NCBI GenBank assembly: GCA_030272585.1
Contig: BSYQ01000007.1
Coordinates: 5,770,001 to 5,834,000, forward strand
DNA from: Bryopsis sp. KO-2023
Lineage: Eukaryota > Chlorophyta > Ulvophyceae > Bryopsidales > Bryopsidaceae
Direction: 5' to 3'
Length of the DNA: 64,000 nucleotides
Both the position numbers and the translations under genes were made by a program. Positions 46,908-58,686 of the stretch are shown here, in pieces. The notes beneath the pieces are model-generated. The model did no database searches. It had not been told where the DNA came from and worked only from the letters and a program-made list of their open reading frames with translations. The stretch's first letter is position 1; each line of letters opens with the position of its first letter.

Positions 46908-49900
46908 TGATTCGAACCGAGAGGGAGGACAGAAAAAAAAGTGTGAGGCTGCTTTAAAAAAGTGTGGAGGACCGAAAAAAGAGTGAGACTGGAAAAAGTG
47001 AGTCGTTCCATGATCGTCGAGGAGCTGTTTTGGTGGTTGACGATGAAAGAGAAAGTTTGTTTCGGCATGGAATTGGTGTTTTTTTTTGCTTTTTTTTGTG
47101 TTCTTTTTTTTTTGGGGGGGGGGGGATGTGCTTGACACTCGTCGTGGAAAGGGAAAAAAAAAGACAAAAAAGAAATGTTCATCAATGTTGCAAGAGGACA
47201 AAAAATAAAGAGGATGAATATCGAGGAGCTGATTTCTCAGGAAAAGCTTTTTTCTCGTCGCGAATTTCGATAGCAGTTCGTGAACACAAACACTATTAAA
47301 CATATATGTAATATACAGACGCACATCTATATATCTATACATATATATTTACAGAAAAGAAAATATATCTTTTGACATAGAAAAGAAAGGGTGGATCAGA
47401 AAATGAGGCACACAAGAAATGTAGAGTAGTTTTCGTGTTTTGTTTTGTTTTCGGTTTTTGGAGGATGGCTTCTGGTTGAACGTCCCAGCGCATATATTAC
47501 AAGTATGCATGTGGGGTTGCTTTGATTTGTATAAGAAAAATGCCAGATCGTGTGGAGTAGGATATTATTGATCCAGCCCAAAAAAAAGAAAATAAATTGA
47601 GGGAAAAAAAAGGAGTTAATTGATGAAATAAATGACCCATAGTTTCATAGAGAAGACATTGAAGTTTTTTTTTCCAAAAAAATAAATGACGAAAACTTTG
47701 CACGAGGCCCAGGTTTTTATTTCTTTACTTGCGGGGTGTATTAAAAAAAAAACCTACATGATTTTGTTTTTGCTTTTTCTGTTACTATATTTGTGACCGA
47801 AATATTATTTCAAGGTCGTGGCCTTAGGCCAAAATTCAGCGCTAGATGGATCGGAGCGACGAAGAATTTTATTTGGTGAATGTACTTGGGATTGACTGGG
47901 GTTGAAAAAAAAAAGATTGCAAAGAAAATATCGATTCCTCAAGCTAGCAAAAAAAAAAGAAAAAGGAAATGCCCAGATTATTATTATCGAATGAATTATT
48001 GGTATTAACCCATCATGTAATGAGAGGCTGATTTTTCCTACTTAAATGTTGTTGAAGCTGGTAGCGCCGTTTATATGCTACTTGGAAGTCTTTGCGTCTG
48101 TTGCACCATTCATATACGGATTTGTTTTCCATATACGGATTTGTTTTCCCCGCTTGTTTCGTTGAGTCTTTGTGTCGGAAGGTTGAAATCTACTGGGTGG
48201 TTTGTTATGTGGAGAACGGTTATGGCAGATATTGAGAAAGACATTGTGAAGGCTCGCTGGGGCAAAAGGATATCACCCCATTGTTCCATAAAATCCCAAT
48301 TCAGTTTCACCGACAATCATCGCATGATGCCCCGAGCGCCAGTTCTGATTGTTTTCGCTGGACACTACTTGCCCAAGCGCTGAATCCCTGAGCTTTGGTC
48401 GTTTGATTATTTGCCACTTCGAAAACAACGCATTCTGACAAGCGACAAGATGTTTGTGAGCATTTAAAGAGGCTCTCTGTTGTGGGGTTGGAATTGGTGG
48501 TCGAAATGCTCGACAGAGCAAGGCACAGGGACGCGAGTCCTTCACCCCGTGTCATCATTGACGCGTGCACGCGTGAACAATTAACAATTAAATTTTCGGA
48601 GTAACGGGATTCGGACTAATGGCATTCGGACTGAAGGGACTGACAAACATCAAGTACATTGTGTAGGAGAAATATACTGAAGGGACTGAACCGATTTTGC
48701 AGGCGTTTTGCAAGGGGTCCAAACTCGAGCAATCCAAACTGTCAAGTTGTTTCATCACCCCATGATAGAAGCCAAAGTTGGAAAGGGAGTGGGCCTGAAG
48801 AACCCACTCCTGTTGTCCCATGTGTGGAACAGAGAAAACCCCTTACTCCCCTTTTTTTGGTTTTTTTCGTTTTTGTTTTCTTTTTGTTTTTTCAGGGATA
48901 TTTGTTTTTCCTGATTTCTTGGTTTGTTTTAAGCCTGCACAAGGTCACGTAGATTCGAGGCAGTCGAACAAAGGAAGAATAGTTGAAGAGGAAGATGTTA
49001 AATTGTATTGTTGGGAGCTAACATATCCCAATCACTTATGTTATCAACAATCCAATTGCAGAGAACATCCATTGTGCATTCTCATTCTGGCACGGTACGA
49101 TATCTTTTATTATGGAAGTATAGAGAGGACAAAAGCTCCGAAAAGAAAAAAAAACCTTTCTACCTTTAATCCAACAATATTCCTTTTTTGCCTTGCGTTG
49201 GTGAAGCAATCGCCGATGGGGTCACCCAGCATGCATCCACAACGTTTTTTCCAAACAATGCAAAGGACCCATATCATATCTATTTGTTTATAAACAGATA
49301 ACTGCAAGTTGTCGATATGATATGCTGAAAAGCCCCAAATGGTAAACAATTCAAGATGCGGGTTGCTGAAGCTCCACATGCTCAGCTCTCCAAGCAGGAA
49401 GCTCTTGTATCTCTCATCTCTATTGTTGCTAAGGTTCAAAGCCAACCCCTGTTGTGTTGGGTCATGGTTGAAGATTCTTGTCTGTAGGCAAATGGGTTTC
49501 CTTCCTGTTGGACCTCTTTCATACCTTCTCTTTGTTAAACCAGTTTTCTGCTTTTCCTTTTTCGGACCAACATTGCAACTCATGCTGTAACATCTTTCGC
49601 GCTTCCACGAGTGTTGACTGTGATGGAATGCCCATCCCCACCAAGCGATTTGGACCTTTGGCGTATCTGAATCCGCATCCAACAATCAGGAAGCATGGTG
49701 ATTTATGTGTTACATGTACACTATCGTTGTGTTTTTTACATCTATTTATTCCAGGAAAGTTTTTCCAGCAAAAGGCAAAGTTCTGATGGCTGAAGGCCCA
49801 ATCTGAGTTTGTTTCAAACCTACTGTCAGAATCACACTTTCATGTTACATGTTGCACCGTTGCAATTCAATGGTACAAGCATCAGTCACCATGTAAAAAA

Positions 49901-50039
49901 ATCAATAAACCCAATCCCAATTTCTTGCGTAATAATAAATAACCCAAATGTCATGCGAAGACTGAACTCCCCTGCTCGCATGTCTGCCCCCCCAAAAGTA
50001 AAAATACGAGAGCAGTCAAAATTATCTCGACTTTGGGTT
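46908..50039. other. Long gene-free region (3.1 kb)
   Basis: The first part is the 3' region of the HSPA12-like gene with T and G runs (12 G at 47114-47125) and an AT-rich microsatellite-like stretch at about 47298-47370. A 19-bp tandem duplication lies at 48111-48148. Open frames (for example minus 49110-49685) have no recognisable domain or splice context. No RNA gene recognised. Confidence 0.45.
48111..48148. repeat. 19-bp direct tandem duplication
   Basis: The unit CATATACGGATTTGTTTTC occurs twice back to back without mismatch. Probably a simple slippage product. Confidence 0.8.
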
Positions 50040-50936
50040 TCAAGAATTGGCCTCCTTTTTGTAGCGATAGATATTTGCCACACAGGAAACAGCCCCCAGC
50101 CCCAGACAAGCACCGGCTACAGTATCCGACAGCCAATGAGCATCGGCCCCAATCCTTCCAGTTGCTGTCACAATTCCAGACAGAACCACCAGCAACTCCC
50201 CCGAAGCGTACACCCAGGTAATCCATCCTGGAATGTCTTTCTCAGAGTCGGCCCCCAAACCCTCAATCTCAAACCTCGTTCTGATGAGAAACATTCCGGT
50301 CAGCATTACCGCAGCCATTGTGTGGCCACTTGGAAAAGAAAGAGTGGCCAGACCTGGCCGTGGCCTCAATCTCGGGAACAAAACCTCCTTGGAAAGCATC
50401 ATTGAGAATGTCACAGCCGCTCCCACCCCGGCATACACCCCCGCCGAAATCGAATCTTCACCATTGTATGCGCCCAGTCCTTTTTCCTCCTCCTGTTTAG
50501 CCACCTCACCACTGCTGTTTCCACCAGCCTGTGATTGCGCTCTGTCGAGAAGTATCCACAGAATCACCGGCACGACAATGAAGAAATCTGATAACAGTCT
50601 GTCAAAGACAATGTGGGGCAGCCCATCAGCCACATGGGTGGATACCCATTCATGGATGGTCCAATCGACCCCAGAGAATAGCCTCAGGCTGTTTGGGGCT
50701 GTGATGTCGTAGGCGTCAGCAGAAAAGCCGGCCAACATGCTGATAAGGAAGACGGGGCTCCCCACAATGCCCAAATCGACCTTGCCACTCTCATCATTGC
50801 AGACGATCGGCGGGCCCCTTTCGCTCCTGGAGGCTTTGTCTTTTTCGCACCCCACTCGTGTAAGGATTCGACGTTGAGGTCGATCACAGGGGCGAATGAT
50901 GGATGGGAAACTCCAATGCTGGGCGCATTTTGGCAT
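50040..50936 (-). CDS. PAP2-family membrane phosphatase
   Basis: A single-exon 298-residue frame starts at ATG 50936. Type-2 phosphatidate phosphatase motifs are present: a Lys and RP pair in SKEVLFPRLRPRP, the SFPSGHT core and GRIGADAHWLSD with the R-x5-H-x3-D catalytic pattern. Hydrophobic segments include FFIVVPVILWILL, AGVGAAVTFSMML, MAAVMLTGMFL and ELLVVLSGIVTATG, giving about five or six membrane passes. The enzyme removes phosphate from lipid phosphates or related substrates; the exact substrate is unknown. The charged N-terminus of about 50 residues (ERGPPIVCNDESGKVD) may be cytosolic or a targeting region. It is head-to-head with the His/Pro-rich gene. Confidence 0.9.
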   Translation of the reverse strand: MPKCAQHWSFPSIIRPCDRPQRRILTRVGCEKDKASRSERGPPIVCNDESGKVDLGIVGSPVFLISMLAGFSADAYDITAPNSLRLFSGVDWTIHEWVSTHVADGLPHIVFDRLLSDFFIVVPVILWILLDRAQSQAGGNSSGEVAKQEEEKGLGAYNGEDSISAGVYAGVGAAVTFSMMLSKEVLFPRLRPRPGLATLSFPSGHTMAAVMLTGMFLIRTRFEIEGLGADSEKDIPGWITWVYASGELLVVLSGIVTATGRIGADAHWLSDTVAGACLGLGAVSCVANIYRYKKEANS

Positions 50937-51140
50937 CGTGAAAACTGAAAAGCGAAGTGATTGGCAGTCACTGATTGGAGTTGATTGGAGGAAAAACTCG
51001 TACGGTTCGACAGTAACTCGACACGTCTGCCGCCCCTGAAAAGAACTACGTGTACAAGCGCGAACGCAACCTCAGTGAGTTTCCCCCTCAGTCCAAGCGC
51101 TCTGCTCCTGGTTGGTTACCCTATTCTGTACATATCAAAG
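50937..51140. promoter_or_regulatory. Shared 204-bp region between divergent PAP2 and His/Pro-rich genes
   Basis: The two ATGs are 204 bases apart on opposite strands. No clear TATA element. A bidirectional promoter is inferred from spacing only. Confidence 0.45.
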
Positions 51141-53852
51141 ATGTCGGACCCCGCGAGATCCGCACCTCCCCCGGAATCGACTGGCTACATGCAACCCCCA
51201 AGCAACCCACACTACTACGCTCCGTCCTACACAACGCAACCTTCGGTCGACCTGGATAACTCCCCAAGAATGATACCCACTCCCGGTGGATCTCCTACGC
51301 AATACAGCGGCACAGTTGCGGTTCACCAGTCACGTCAATCCAGTCCGTGGAGCACCTTGCCAGGTGGTACGTGTTCTACACGGCGTCGCGATAGAGCAAT
51401 GGAAAACAATGGTGTTTGCTATATTGTGAGGATCTAGTACTGCTAGTGTCGAGAGAGGCGGTCTGGTCGGTAACGCGATCAAACGTATGTGAAAGATCAC
51501 CGCCGTCGTTGTGTTTTGTGGTCGTTGGCAACTGCGCGACAATTCAACGTTTGCTACACGACCACCTCAAGCCTGTCCAGAATCATGTTGGCGGCAGCCC
51601 GAGTTCCAGTAGAGATGCATGCGTCTACATGCATGCATGTAGAAATGATGCTTTCATCCAAAATCCAAATGGATTCCCCACTCCAATGATGTGTGCTTCC
51701 CTAAGGGAAAAGTGCTTCTTTGTTTGATTGACAAACAGGTCAACAAGGAAACTACAGTGATGCTTCATATTATTCAGATGTTCAGCACCCCCACCCTCTC
51801 CCCCATCATCACCCCCACCATCACCCCCACCATCATCCCCACAGCGCCAACCAATACATGCAACATTCTCAACCGCCCTGGACTCCACCACCAGCGCCAC
51901 AGCTCCGGCCAGGTGAGAACTCCATCCGAATATAGTAATGAAAATGAATAGAGGTTGAGTGGATGCATGTATATGATGTTGACTTCGACATATCTTTAAC
52001 CAGTGCATGTCATTTTTGCATGTGTACCAGGACATGATTTTTGTATGCATCCCTTTCAGTTAATATTCTGCACTGTTCACTGTTTCAATACCAATTAATG
52101 TGTTGCACTGAAAACCGTCATTTGAATTGAAGATGCATGACTCCGGGAAATTTTGAGGAATTCAGATGCGTGGAATTGCCTTGATGAGAGTGCTTTTCCC
52201 AACTTGATTATTAAAACATTTTTTTTTTTTGGTGCTGAAACACAGGGCAGATACTTGTCGACAAGGAACAATACGAAGCAGATCTAAAAGAAATCGATGA
52301 CCTCAGAAGAACAGTATGTTTTATTTTCAATCAATGTTTCCAATACAGAGAAAAAATACGCTTTGCTGTGGAAGGACATGTCGTCATTTGAAATTCTTGC
52401 CGAAGTTTTTTTTTCCTCCAAAATTTCGATGATGCTCTTTGATCTATGATCCAAATTTCACAACAGTGGACAAATTACAGGCGAATGATGGTGGCGTTGA
52501 TTGAAACATAATTGCATAATTGTGAGGATTTTAATAATCGTTCATGTTCGCTGTTTCAGATCCGACAGATGAGATTGGATTCCCATAAGGAGCAAGAGGA
52601 GCATGATGAGCGCATGCACAAACTCAAGTATAAAATACAAACTCTGTAGAGAATAGGCTGGCATTTATCTCAAATTGTGGCTGATCATTTTTTCATGAGG
52701 AGATGCTTGGGAATCTTTCATCTTTATCGAACATAACATTCAGATGTGCGGCTAATTTTTTGCTGAAAGTTGCTTCTTCTGCCACCTGTTTTTCCAATCA
52801 GTGATGTGAGCTTTTCGTTCTCTGTGTTTGCACGAAATTAGGCAGGAGATGCAAGTATCACATCGTCAGCAAATTGACGAACAAAAGCAAAACATGACTG
52901 CATTGGAGCAAATGGTTGATGAACTAAAACAGCAAGTTGAGGATGCAACTCACAGTATGTCAGCAGGTACGGATCATTCGAATAAAGATTAGCATGTGCT
53001 TCTGTCCAAGAATAGACTGGGATTGCGAGACATGCGATTTTGGCTAATTGTGTCGAGATTTTCTGTAGAGCCGCCGCAACCAACATATTCCACATCAAGG
53101 GTCCCAGAACCTCAGTGGAATCCTCCACCCCCAGTGCAACAAGCTCCGCAAGTCCATTATCCAGCGGTGCCCGGTGAGGAGAGAGCAGACTGCCCCATGC
53201 AATGTGGGTTTTCTGGCAGTCGAGACCTCCTGCAGGTATATCAGTAAAGAAGTATATGTCTGCCGAGACGGAAGCCGTTCATCTTGTGAATGGTGATGTG
53301 CTCTGTGGATATGCACTGTGGTAGCTTTCAATTGTCGGGGATGAAGCCCTCTGTTTTCAGAGTTGGAAAAACAAGATGTTGAATCTTCTTTCACAAGAAG
53401 AGTATCCTGGCTTCCCCACGTCCAGATAGTTCTTGTTGGTCCAGACACGCACACACCCGATCCGTTTTCAAAGAAGAAAACTGATAAAGAGACACAGTGG
53501 TCAACATATATCATTCTTGTATACAAAGTGCATTGGAAAGAACTTGAGACGGTGGAGTAACGATCCAATGCCTTCAAAAAAAAAAAAGAAACTGGTAGCG
53601 AATGGCAGTATTTTTGTTGATTTGCTGGGAAACGTAAGGCTTTGATCTGTGGGTTTTTTTTCGCAGGTCCATATGTTCGAGTGTCATCCGGAACTTTTTG
53701 CGGACGAAGGGAGTTCAGTGGTGGCCCCACCGAGAAGGGCACCTGAAGCAAAAGCGAATGACCCAAAGAGTGATGGGAAGATGAGATTAATCACGTGGGT
53801 GTCCATACCCCTGCTAGGGTGGCTTGTATCAAAGTTGTTTAAGAAAGGATGA
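51141..53852 (+). CDS. His/Pro-rich coiled-coil protein with zinc-finger-like module and C-terminal membrane helix
   Basis: Seven exons join in frame: 51141-51366, 51739-51912, 52246-52313, 52560-52627, 52842-52966, 53069-53235 and 53667-53852, giving about 337 residues. The N-terminal 75 residues are Pro/Ser/Tyr-rich (APPPESTGYMQPPSNPHYY). Exon 2 encodes a His-Pro array (HPHPLPHHHPHHHPHHHPHS). Exons 3-5 form a charged coiled coil (EADLKEIDDLRRT, MTALEQMVDELKQQVE). Exon 6 is Pro/Gln-rich, and exons 6-7 give CPMQCGFSGSRDLLQ followed by VHMFECHP, a C-x3-C...H-x3-C arrangement that could bind zinc. The end is RLITWVSIPLLGWLVSKLF with a Lys tail, as in tail-anchored proteins. The family is not recognised; a membrane-tethered adaptor or metal-handling role is conjecture. 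Confidence 0.78.
51624..51643. repeat. Perfect 20-bp palindrome in intron 1 of the His/Pro-rich gene
   Basis: TCTACATGCATGCATGTAGA equals its own reverse complement. Could be a dimer site or a chance extension of alternating ATGC; no function shown. Confidence 0.7.
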
Positions 53853-54333
53853 GTTTCAATAAATGAAACTGTGAAATGTGTATGGGGTGAAGTCTATAAT
53901 AACATGAGAATATCTTTGCCTTTCTTTAATTCTTAATTTGATTATGGTTACGATCGTGGTTATGGTTGGGGAACATACGAGCGCTTCCTTTTTTTTCTCT
54001 TTCTTAAGGGGACCTTTTGGTCTGATTCCCGGAAAATAAATTTCTGATAGGTTCCGATGGAATAAATGGGTTGTACACTGCTGAGCAGATGTGTAAATTT
54101 TCAAATGTTTTTTTCTTTGCCAATCTGTTTTAATAGCTTTTCTTTCTGAATATGGGACACGGAGGCTGAAAGCTCAAAAATTCAGGGATATGGGTGGGAC
54201 AAATATTTTCACTGAAAATATATTAAACATCAACGAGGAGAGATTCCCGTGGCCACGTTTACTGCCTGTTGAACAACAGATTAGTAATTTTCCAACCCAA
54301 CGAATATGTGTCTTTTTTTTTTTACTTGGACAG
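53853..54333. other. Region before the ubiquitin-like exons
   Basis: The first exon of the downstream ubiquitin-like-fold gene should lie here or further upstream, but I could not identify one ending in phase 2. No other feature. Confidence 0.35.
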
Positions 54334-54872
54334 GGTGGTGCTTCCTGGAAACGCTAAAGAGGAAATCAGGATAGCGGAGGATGCAACTTTGCGGGAATTC
54401 AACGAAAAAATACAACAGGTACGTGTCTTTAGGAAAAGGAAGTGCCAATCTTTTTCATTGAATCAATGATTTTCTCCCCAGACACCCTCCTTTTCATGTG
54501 ATAAGGTGTGCCCTTCAGGAAAATTCCTGTTCCTTTTGAACATTCAATTTGCCAATATTGAGCATTGTTTTTTGTGGGCAGTTCAGAAAATTCCTGTTGC
54601 TTTTGAACGGTTGATTTGTCATTATTGACCATTGGCTTTCGCGAGAAAAGTTCCTGTTCCTTTTGAACATTTAATTTGTTTATCACTAAGCATTGGACTG
54701 ATGGGAATGCACATAGGTGACTGGCCGAGACAGGGAAAGGTTAAGACTTGTCGTTGGAGGGCAGGTTTTGAATGCGGAAGCACCTTTGACGGATACTTGG
54801 CTGTCCGTAATTCCAAAGAACTTCAAAGAAGTCCCTGATATGTTTGTGATGTGTATATTTAAGCAAGCCTAA
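54334..54872 (+). CDS. Ubiquitin-like-fold protein, C-terminal part only
   Basis: Two exons join in frame: 54334-54418 and 54717-54872. They encode VVLPGNAKEEIRIAEDATLR, EFNEKIQQVTGRDRERLRLV and VGGQVLNAEAPLTDT before ending MFVMCIFKQA. The order of strand, helix (ATLREFNEKIQQ) and the RLRLVVGGQVL strand resembles a ubiquitin-like beta-grasp domain (LxLxxGGxxL). No C-terminal Gly-Gly is present, so conjugation is unlikely. The first exon supplying strand 1 was not found; the coding start is therefore missing from this entry. The splice acceptor at 54333 needs an upstream exon ending in phase 2. Confidence 0.55.
54521..54693. repeat. Three diverged tandem copies in an intron
   Basis: A unit beginning TTCCTGTTCCTTTTGAAC and ending near GCATTGG starts at about 54524, 54591 and 54651, with spacings of 67 and 60 bases and several mismatches. 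It lies inside the intron of the ubiquitin-like gene. Confidence 0.7.
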
Positions 54873-55635
54873 GTATATACAATGGATGGGGCTGTTCTGA
54901 GATCATTAGAAACACCCACGATTCCGTTCGTTTGGTTTTTTAGGGGATGTATATACACATATTCGAGTTAGATCCGCTCACTCTAAGGGTACTGTTTGAT
55001 AGGCCAATGCTTTTTCCCTTGTTTTTCTTTTTTTTTTTCCCTAGTTTTTGGATGAGTTATGCGTTTAGGCTGCTGAGGCTTGATTTTGGATGGGCAGCAC
55101 AGCGAGGGAATGTTTTCTTTGTGTAGGCAGGGTTTTTTGGTGAGATATTTTTATGCCAGGATGTCTGATTGTGTAGAGTTGTCTTCCTATTTTGGATAGT
55201 TGAGGAGGATTTTTTTTGGACAATACAAGAATGCGTTGATGCTTGATTTTCTGTTTGTTGAATTGAGTGTTTGGCCATGGGGTACCCATGCAGCGTTCCC
55301 CAGCAAGTGGAATTGATTTTTTGTTTCGAAGCCATCTTGGGGATATGCATGTGGGTGGATATATGGAGGTTTCATACTAGCAGAACATAGTTGTTGTTGA
55401 GATGTCCTGGATGGCATTGTGTAGTTATATTTTACTTCTCGATGCTGTTGGAGCATTTTTAGATGCCGACTTGGCACTTAGATAGTCCAAAGATCGGTCC
55501 TGGGGGGAAGAAGGGGGGGGGGGGTCGGTTTGCTTGAGTGAAATTTTTCAAAACCCCGATTTTCTAGATTGATCTTACTGATATGGGCACTGTTTGGAAG
55601 TCACCACAAGAATTTTCTGCCTCGAAAAAAAAACT
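54873..55635. other. Gene-free convergent region with G12 tract
   Basis: T-rich and G-rich sequence with a run of 12 G near 55513-55524. No exon recognised. Confidence 0.45.
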
Positions 55636-57072
55636 TCACTGAAGTATTGTCTTGAATTCCTTATACTCTATCATCCCAGTGCCATTGGTGTCAGCAGCCT
55701 TGATCAAAGCATCCATGTCAATTGTCAATTCAAATTCCTGCATGCAAGCAAGCAGTATTTTTTTCAGTAAACATCCTGACTTCTGGAAACAACATCATCT
55801 TTCTGTCCATTCATTGTAGTCCAAAGAATGACTGACTGGGAGCTGACTAAAACAGAAAACAAGCATCAGATTGTATTTATTGTGAAGGTTGGACATTCAT
55901 GTAAACATCTGGCTACCTTGATTGTTTGTCTGAGTTTTTCTGTTGACACCTCCCCTGTCATGTCAGGCTGTAGCAGAAACAAGATATTTCAAGAATCAAT
56001 ATCTGGTTTTCTTGCTTATTTTCTGCTGGACAAAATGCGCAGGATTTTGAATATGCATCAAAAATGCATGTATACCCCAAAAATTGCCTACTGTTGATTC
56101 TGATGAACATTCTCCTGGGCCCATATGGTCAGTAAAAGGGACCAAATCGACAAAAGAAAGAGAGCAGCCTTTTCGGGTTTCACGTACCACACAACCCGAC
56201 AAAAAGCAATTGAGCAGTAATTGGCTTAACAGAGATCACAGAACTCACATTTCCTCCCAGAGCAACGAAAGCATCTATGGTGTCTGATTCATCATTGCTC
56301 AATGCCAAGGCTTCCTTTTGTTTTTCAATCACTCGGAGGAATTCTGGAAACTCAATCACCCCACTGTCGTCTTCATCCACCTGTCCATCCATTCCAGTTT
56401 AAAAAAAGCAACCACCTCATATGTAACAATGTGGAACGAAAAGACGATCGTCATGCATCCCTCTTGCTCAAGCATTCAAATCTACATGCGTGAACTTGTT
56501 TTCCTGAAAGATTGTCAACGAAATTGATGCCTTCACAAAAATCCTTCAAAGTGCCCTATGCTTCCAGCACCAATGTTAACAGTGTTTTTCAAGTTTAGTC
56601 AGATTGCTTCCAACCTGGCTAATCATGATAAATAGATCTTCTTCGGAAGGGTGTTGGCCAAGAGCAGCCAGAGTCTCCTGAAGTTCCTTCACGTCAATCG
56701 TCCCGCTATCTTGTGAAAAGACAAAACTTGCATCAGGACGCAAACCCCACCTGTGTGCTGATGTTTCTGTTTCCACCATACTGCTCCAGAGGAACAGAGC
56801 AGCATGGTATATTTTCGAATGCTTTTCCTAACTGACACATTCTGCCAGTGCTACCAAAGCTTGTGTTGGCAGGTGCAGAAGACAGTTGAGGGTTGGAAAG
56901 ATTATTGTGCATTTCTGAGCATTCTTGGATTGTTCGTCTGCACGATAATTAATTTTGCGCCAGCAGAATCGTGATTGACTCGATCGGACACGAGGGTGCG
57001 CTCACTGTCTTTGTCGAAACTAGCGAAAGCGCGTCGACAGGTTTCGATCTCGTCCATGCTCAACGTCGTCAT
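55636..57072 (-). CDS. Calmodulin-sized four-EF-hand protein, possibly axonemal
   Basis: Five minus-strand exons join in phase: 57006-57072, 56615-56709, 56249-56380, 55917-55967 and 55636-55737, giving about 148 residues. Loop 1 DKDNSGTIDVKE and loop 2 DEDDSGVIEFPE are complete calcium loops. Loop 3 NPDMTGEVSTEK is degenerate. Loop 4 DTNGTGMIEYKE is complete. The linker SNDESDTIDAFVALGGN and the following EVSTEKLRQTIKEFELTIDM resemble EF-hand subunits of axonemal complexes such as the outer-arm docking protein DC3 more than calmodulin or centrin, from memory. That assignment is tentative. The 17-codon exon carrying loop 3 is short but its phases fit exactly. Confidence 0.82.
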
Positions 57073-57719
57073 TTTTTGCACAAGTTTGGAGGAGAGGTCA
57101 CGGTACCAAGAAACTATCGGCTGTGGATTGCTAGCTACAGAAAAAGGGGGGGAAAGACGTCATCGCATGCCGAGCATGGAGATTAAAGAGGTCAACATCG
57201 CCAGTCTCTTTCCACACACGGTTTCCCATTGCTGGCACAAATCCCACTGACCCCCTTCCCTATGGTTATTCTCTTCCTTGGTTTACATCCTCCATAAGTT
57301 GGGGAGCAGTAGATGCTCATTCCTCTCCCGGAGAAAAGAAAAAAAGAACATCATCTACTATCTGAAATTTCCAGGCACAGCTGTTTCAAAAGTGGACCAA
57401 CCAATTACACACATAATATAACAGAGTTTCCCTTCAATTTCTCTTGGAACCCACAAACTTATCTTACACATCCCTCATCAATCCCACTCCTCCTCCCAAC
57501 ATACACCCCCTTCACAGGATCTAAAAAAACTTCCCCAATCGCTCATATTCAGAGCCACCCTCTCTGCTTTTGTCCACTTTGGGAAGAACAAATTACAAGT
57601 GGGAAGGAAGGAAAACAGTTGCAAAACCCCACCAAGGTTGATTACAAAAACCTTCATTTTCCGATGGGTTTCTGAAGCTCTGGTGCTTGCGTGACGGCAA
57701 CGCTTGCTTCCGAGATGGC
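57073..57719. other. Region between EF-hand and CHMP1 genes
   Basis: Holds the EF-hand gene promoter side and the CHMP1 3' untranslated region. No supported feature. Confidence 0.4.
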
Positions 57720-58325
57720 TCACTTTCCTCGCAGGTCCGCTAAGCGCTTTGTCAGTTCTCCGTCCTCCGACTGAGCAACCCTCGAGGGCGCAGGGACGGC
57801 GGTGCCCGCCAAAGGCATGTCCAATTGGACCTCCAAGTTATGCTCGTCGGCAACCTGTTGCAGAAGTCCGTTGACCTCGTTTTCGGGCGTCGACAAGCTC
57901 ATCTGGTTGCTCATCGCGTTCTCGACGAACCCAGTTTGCACGTCCAAGTTCTCGAATTGCCTCTCGAACTGGTCCATCGTGTTTGCCACCTTCTCCAGGT
58001 TGTTCGACGTGAGAGCTTTATCCAAGGCCTTCACAATTCCCGCCATGCTCTTGTTGACGTTTTGCATTTTCGCTTGGGTGTCCAATCGGCTCACCACCGC
58101 GTCAAGTCGAGAAGACAAGCGGAGGTAGTTCAACTGCTCCGTCTTCTTCCGAATGGCATTTTGGGCATAGATTCGAGCCCCGTCGATGTTCCCCTTTTCG
58201 ATGGCTTTCTTGACCTTGGTGCGCTCGCTCTTTTCTTCCTTCTCGCTTTTGCGCGCTTGCTTGGCAAGCTGCTTGCTGGTAAATTTGAGGTTAAAGATCT
58301 GGTCGAGAAGCTTATCTCCGCCCAT
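57720..58325 (-). CDS. CHMP1: ESCRT-III subunit CHMP1 (Vps46/Did2)
   Basis: A single-exon frame of 201 residues. ESCRT-III subunits polymerise on membranes to drive inward budding and scission; CHMP1 recruits the Vps4 ATPase. The basic N-terminal helix ([20 protein letters not shown]) and [40 protein letters not shown] and [20 protein letters not shown] are CHMP1 hallmarks. The acidic second half ends in a MIM1-type helix ([13 protein letters not shown]), the Vps4 MIT-binding motif. Upstream in-frame extension to 58514 lacks the family signature, so ATG 58325 is used. Like the HSPA12-like gene, it has no introns and more G/C than its surroundings. Confidence 0.96.
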   Translation of the reverse strand: MGGDKLLDQIFNLKFTSKQLAKQARKSEKEEKSERTKVKKAIEKGNIDGARIYAQNAIRKKTEQLNYLRLSSRLDAVVSRLDTQAKMQNVNKSMAGIVKALDKALTSNNLEKVANTMDQFERQFENLDVQTGFVENAMSNQMSLSTPENEVNGLLQQVADEHNLEVQLDMPLAGTAVPAPSRVAQSEDGELTKRLADLRGK

Positions 58326-58686
58326 GCTTCCTCTGTTCAAATTTGCAAAAAAAGGACTGGACGAAAAGACAACTAGTAGGTCCTCTCTTTCGAATAAAAC
58401 AAAAACCCAACGAAAAATAAAAACTCGATAACCTTTCGCTGGACTGATAAAAACTGTGCTCGCTCTTTCGAAATAAAAAACGAACAAGGGTTCCTTTCTC
58501 TCTTTTTCTTTCAACTGCTGTTTTCTTTCCTTTCGGCAGTGGTGACCTGTTTCAGTCGGGTTTGCTGTGATTACTAATCCTTATTATTAGTCATAGTATG
58601 ATACGTCCAAGATTCCTACATCACACTTTGCTTCAGCCTTTGAAGCGAAGCCGCCAGGAACCAGGCCGCCCAAAGGAGATTTTGCC
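58326..58686. other. Shared 5' region of CHMP1 and the basic unknown gene
   Basis: The two ATGs are 361 bases apart on opposite strands. A CHMP1 upstream frame lies here but shows no protein signature. No motif recognised. Confidence 0.4.

Noticed and set aside
49110-49685. 191-residue minus-strand frame in the long gene-free region
   Set aside because: No recognisable domain, mixed composition and no supporting splice context; likely chance.
51781-51850. Repeated CACCCCCACCATC-like units that could look like a repeat array
   Set aside because: They are codons for a His-Pro tract inside an in-frame exon bounded by AG and GT, not spaced repeats with unique spacers.
57825-58376. 183-residue plus-strand frame opposite CHMP1
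   Set aside because: Reverse shadow of the CHMP1 coding sequence.
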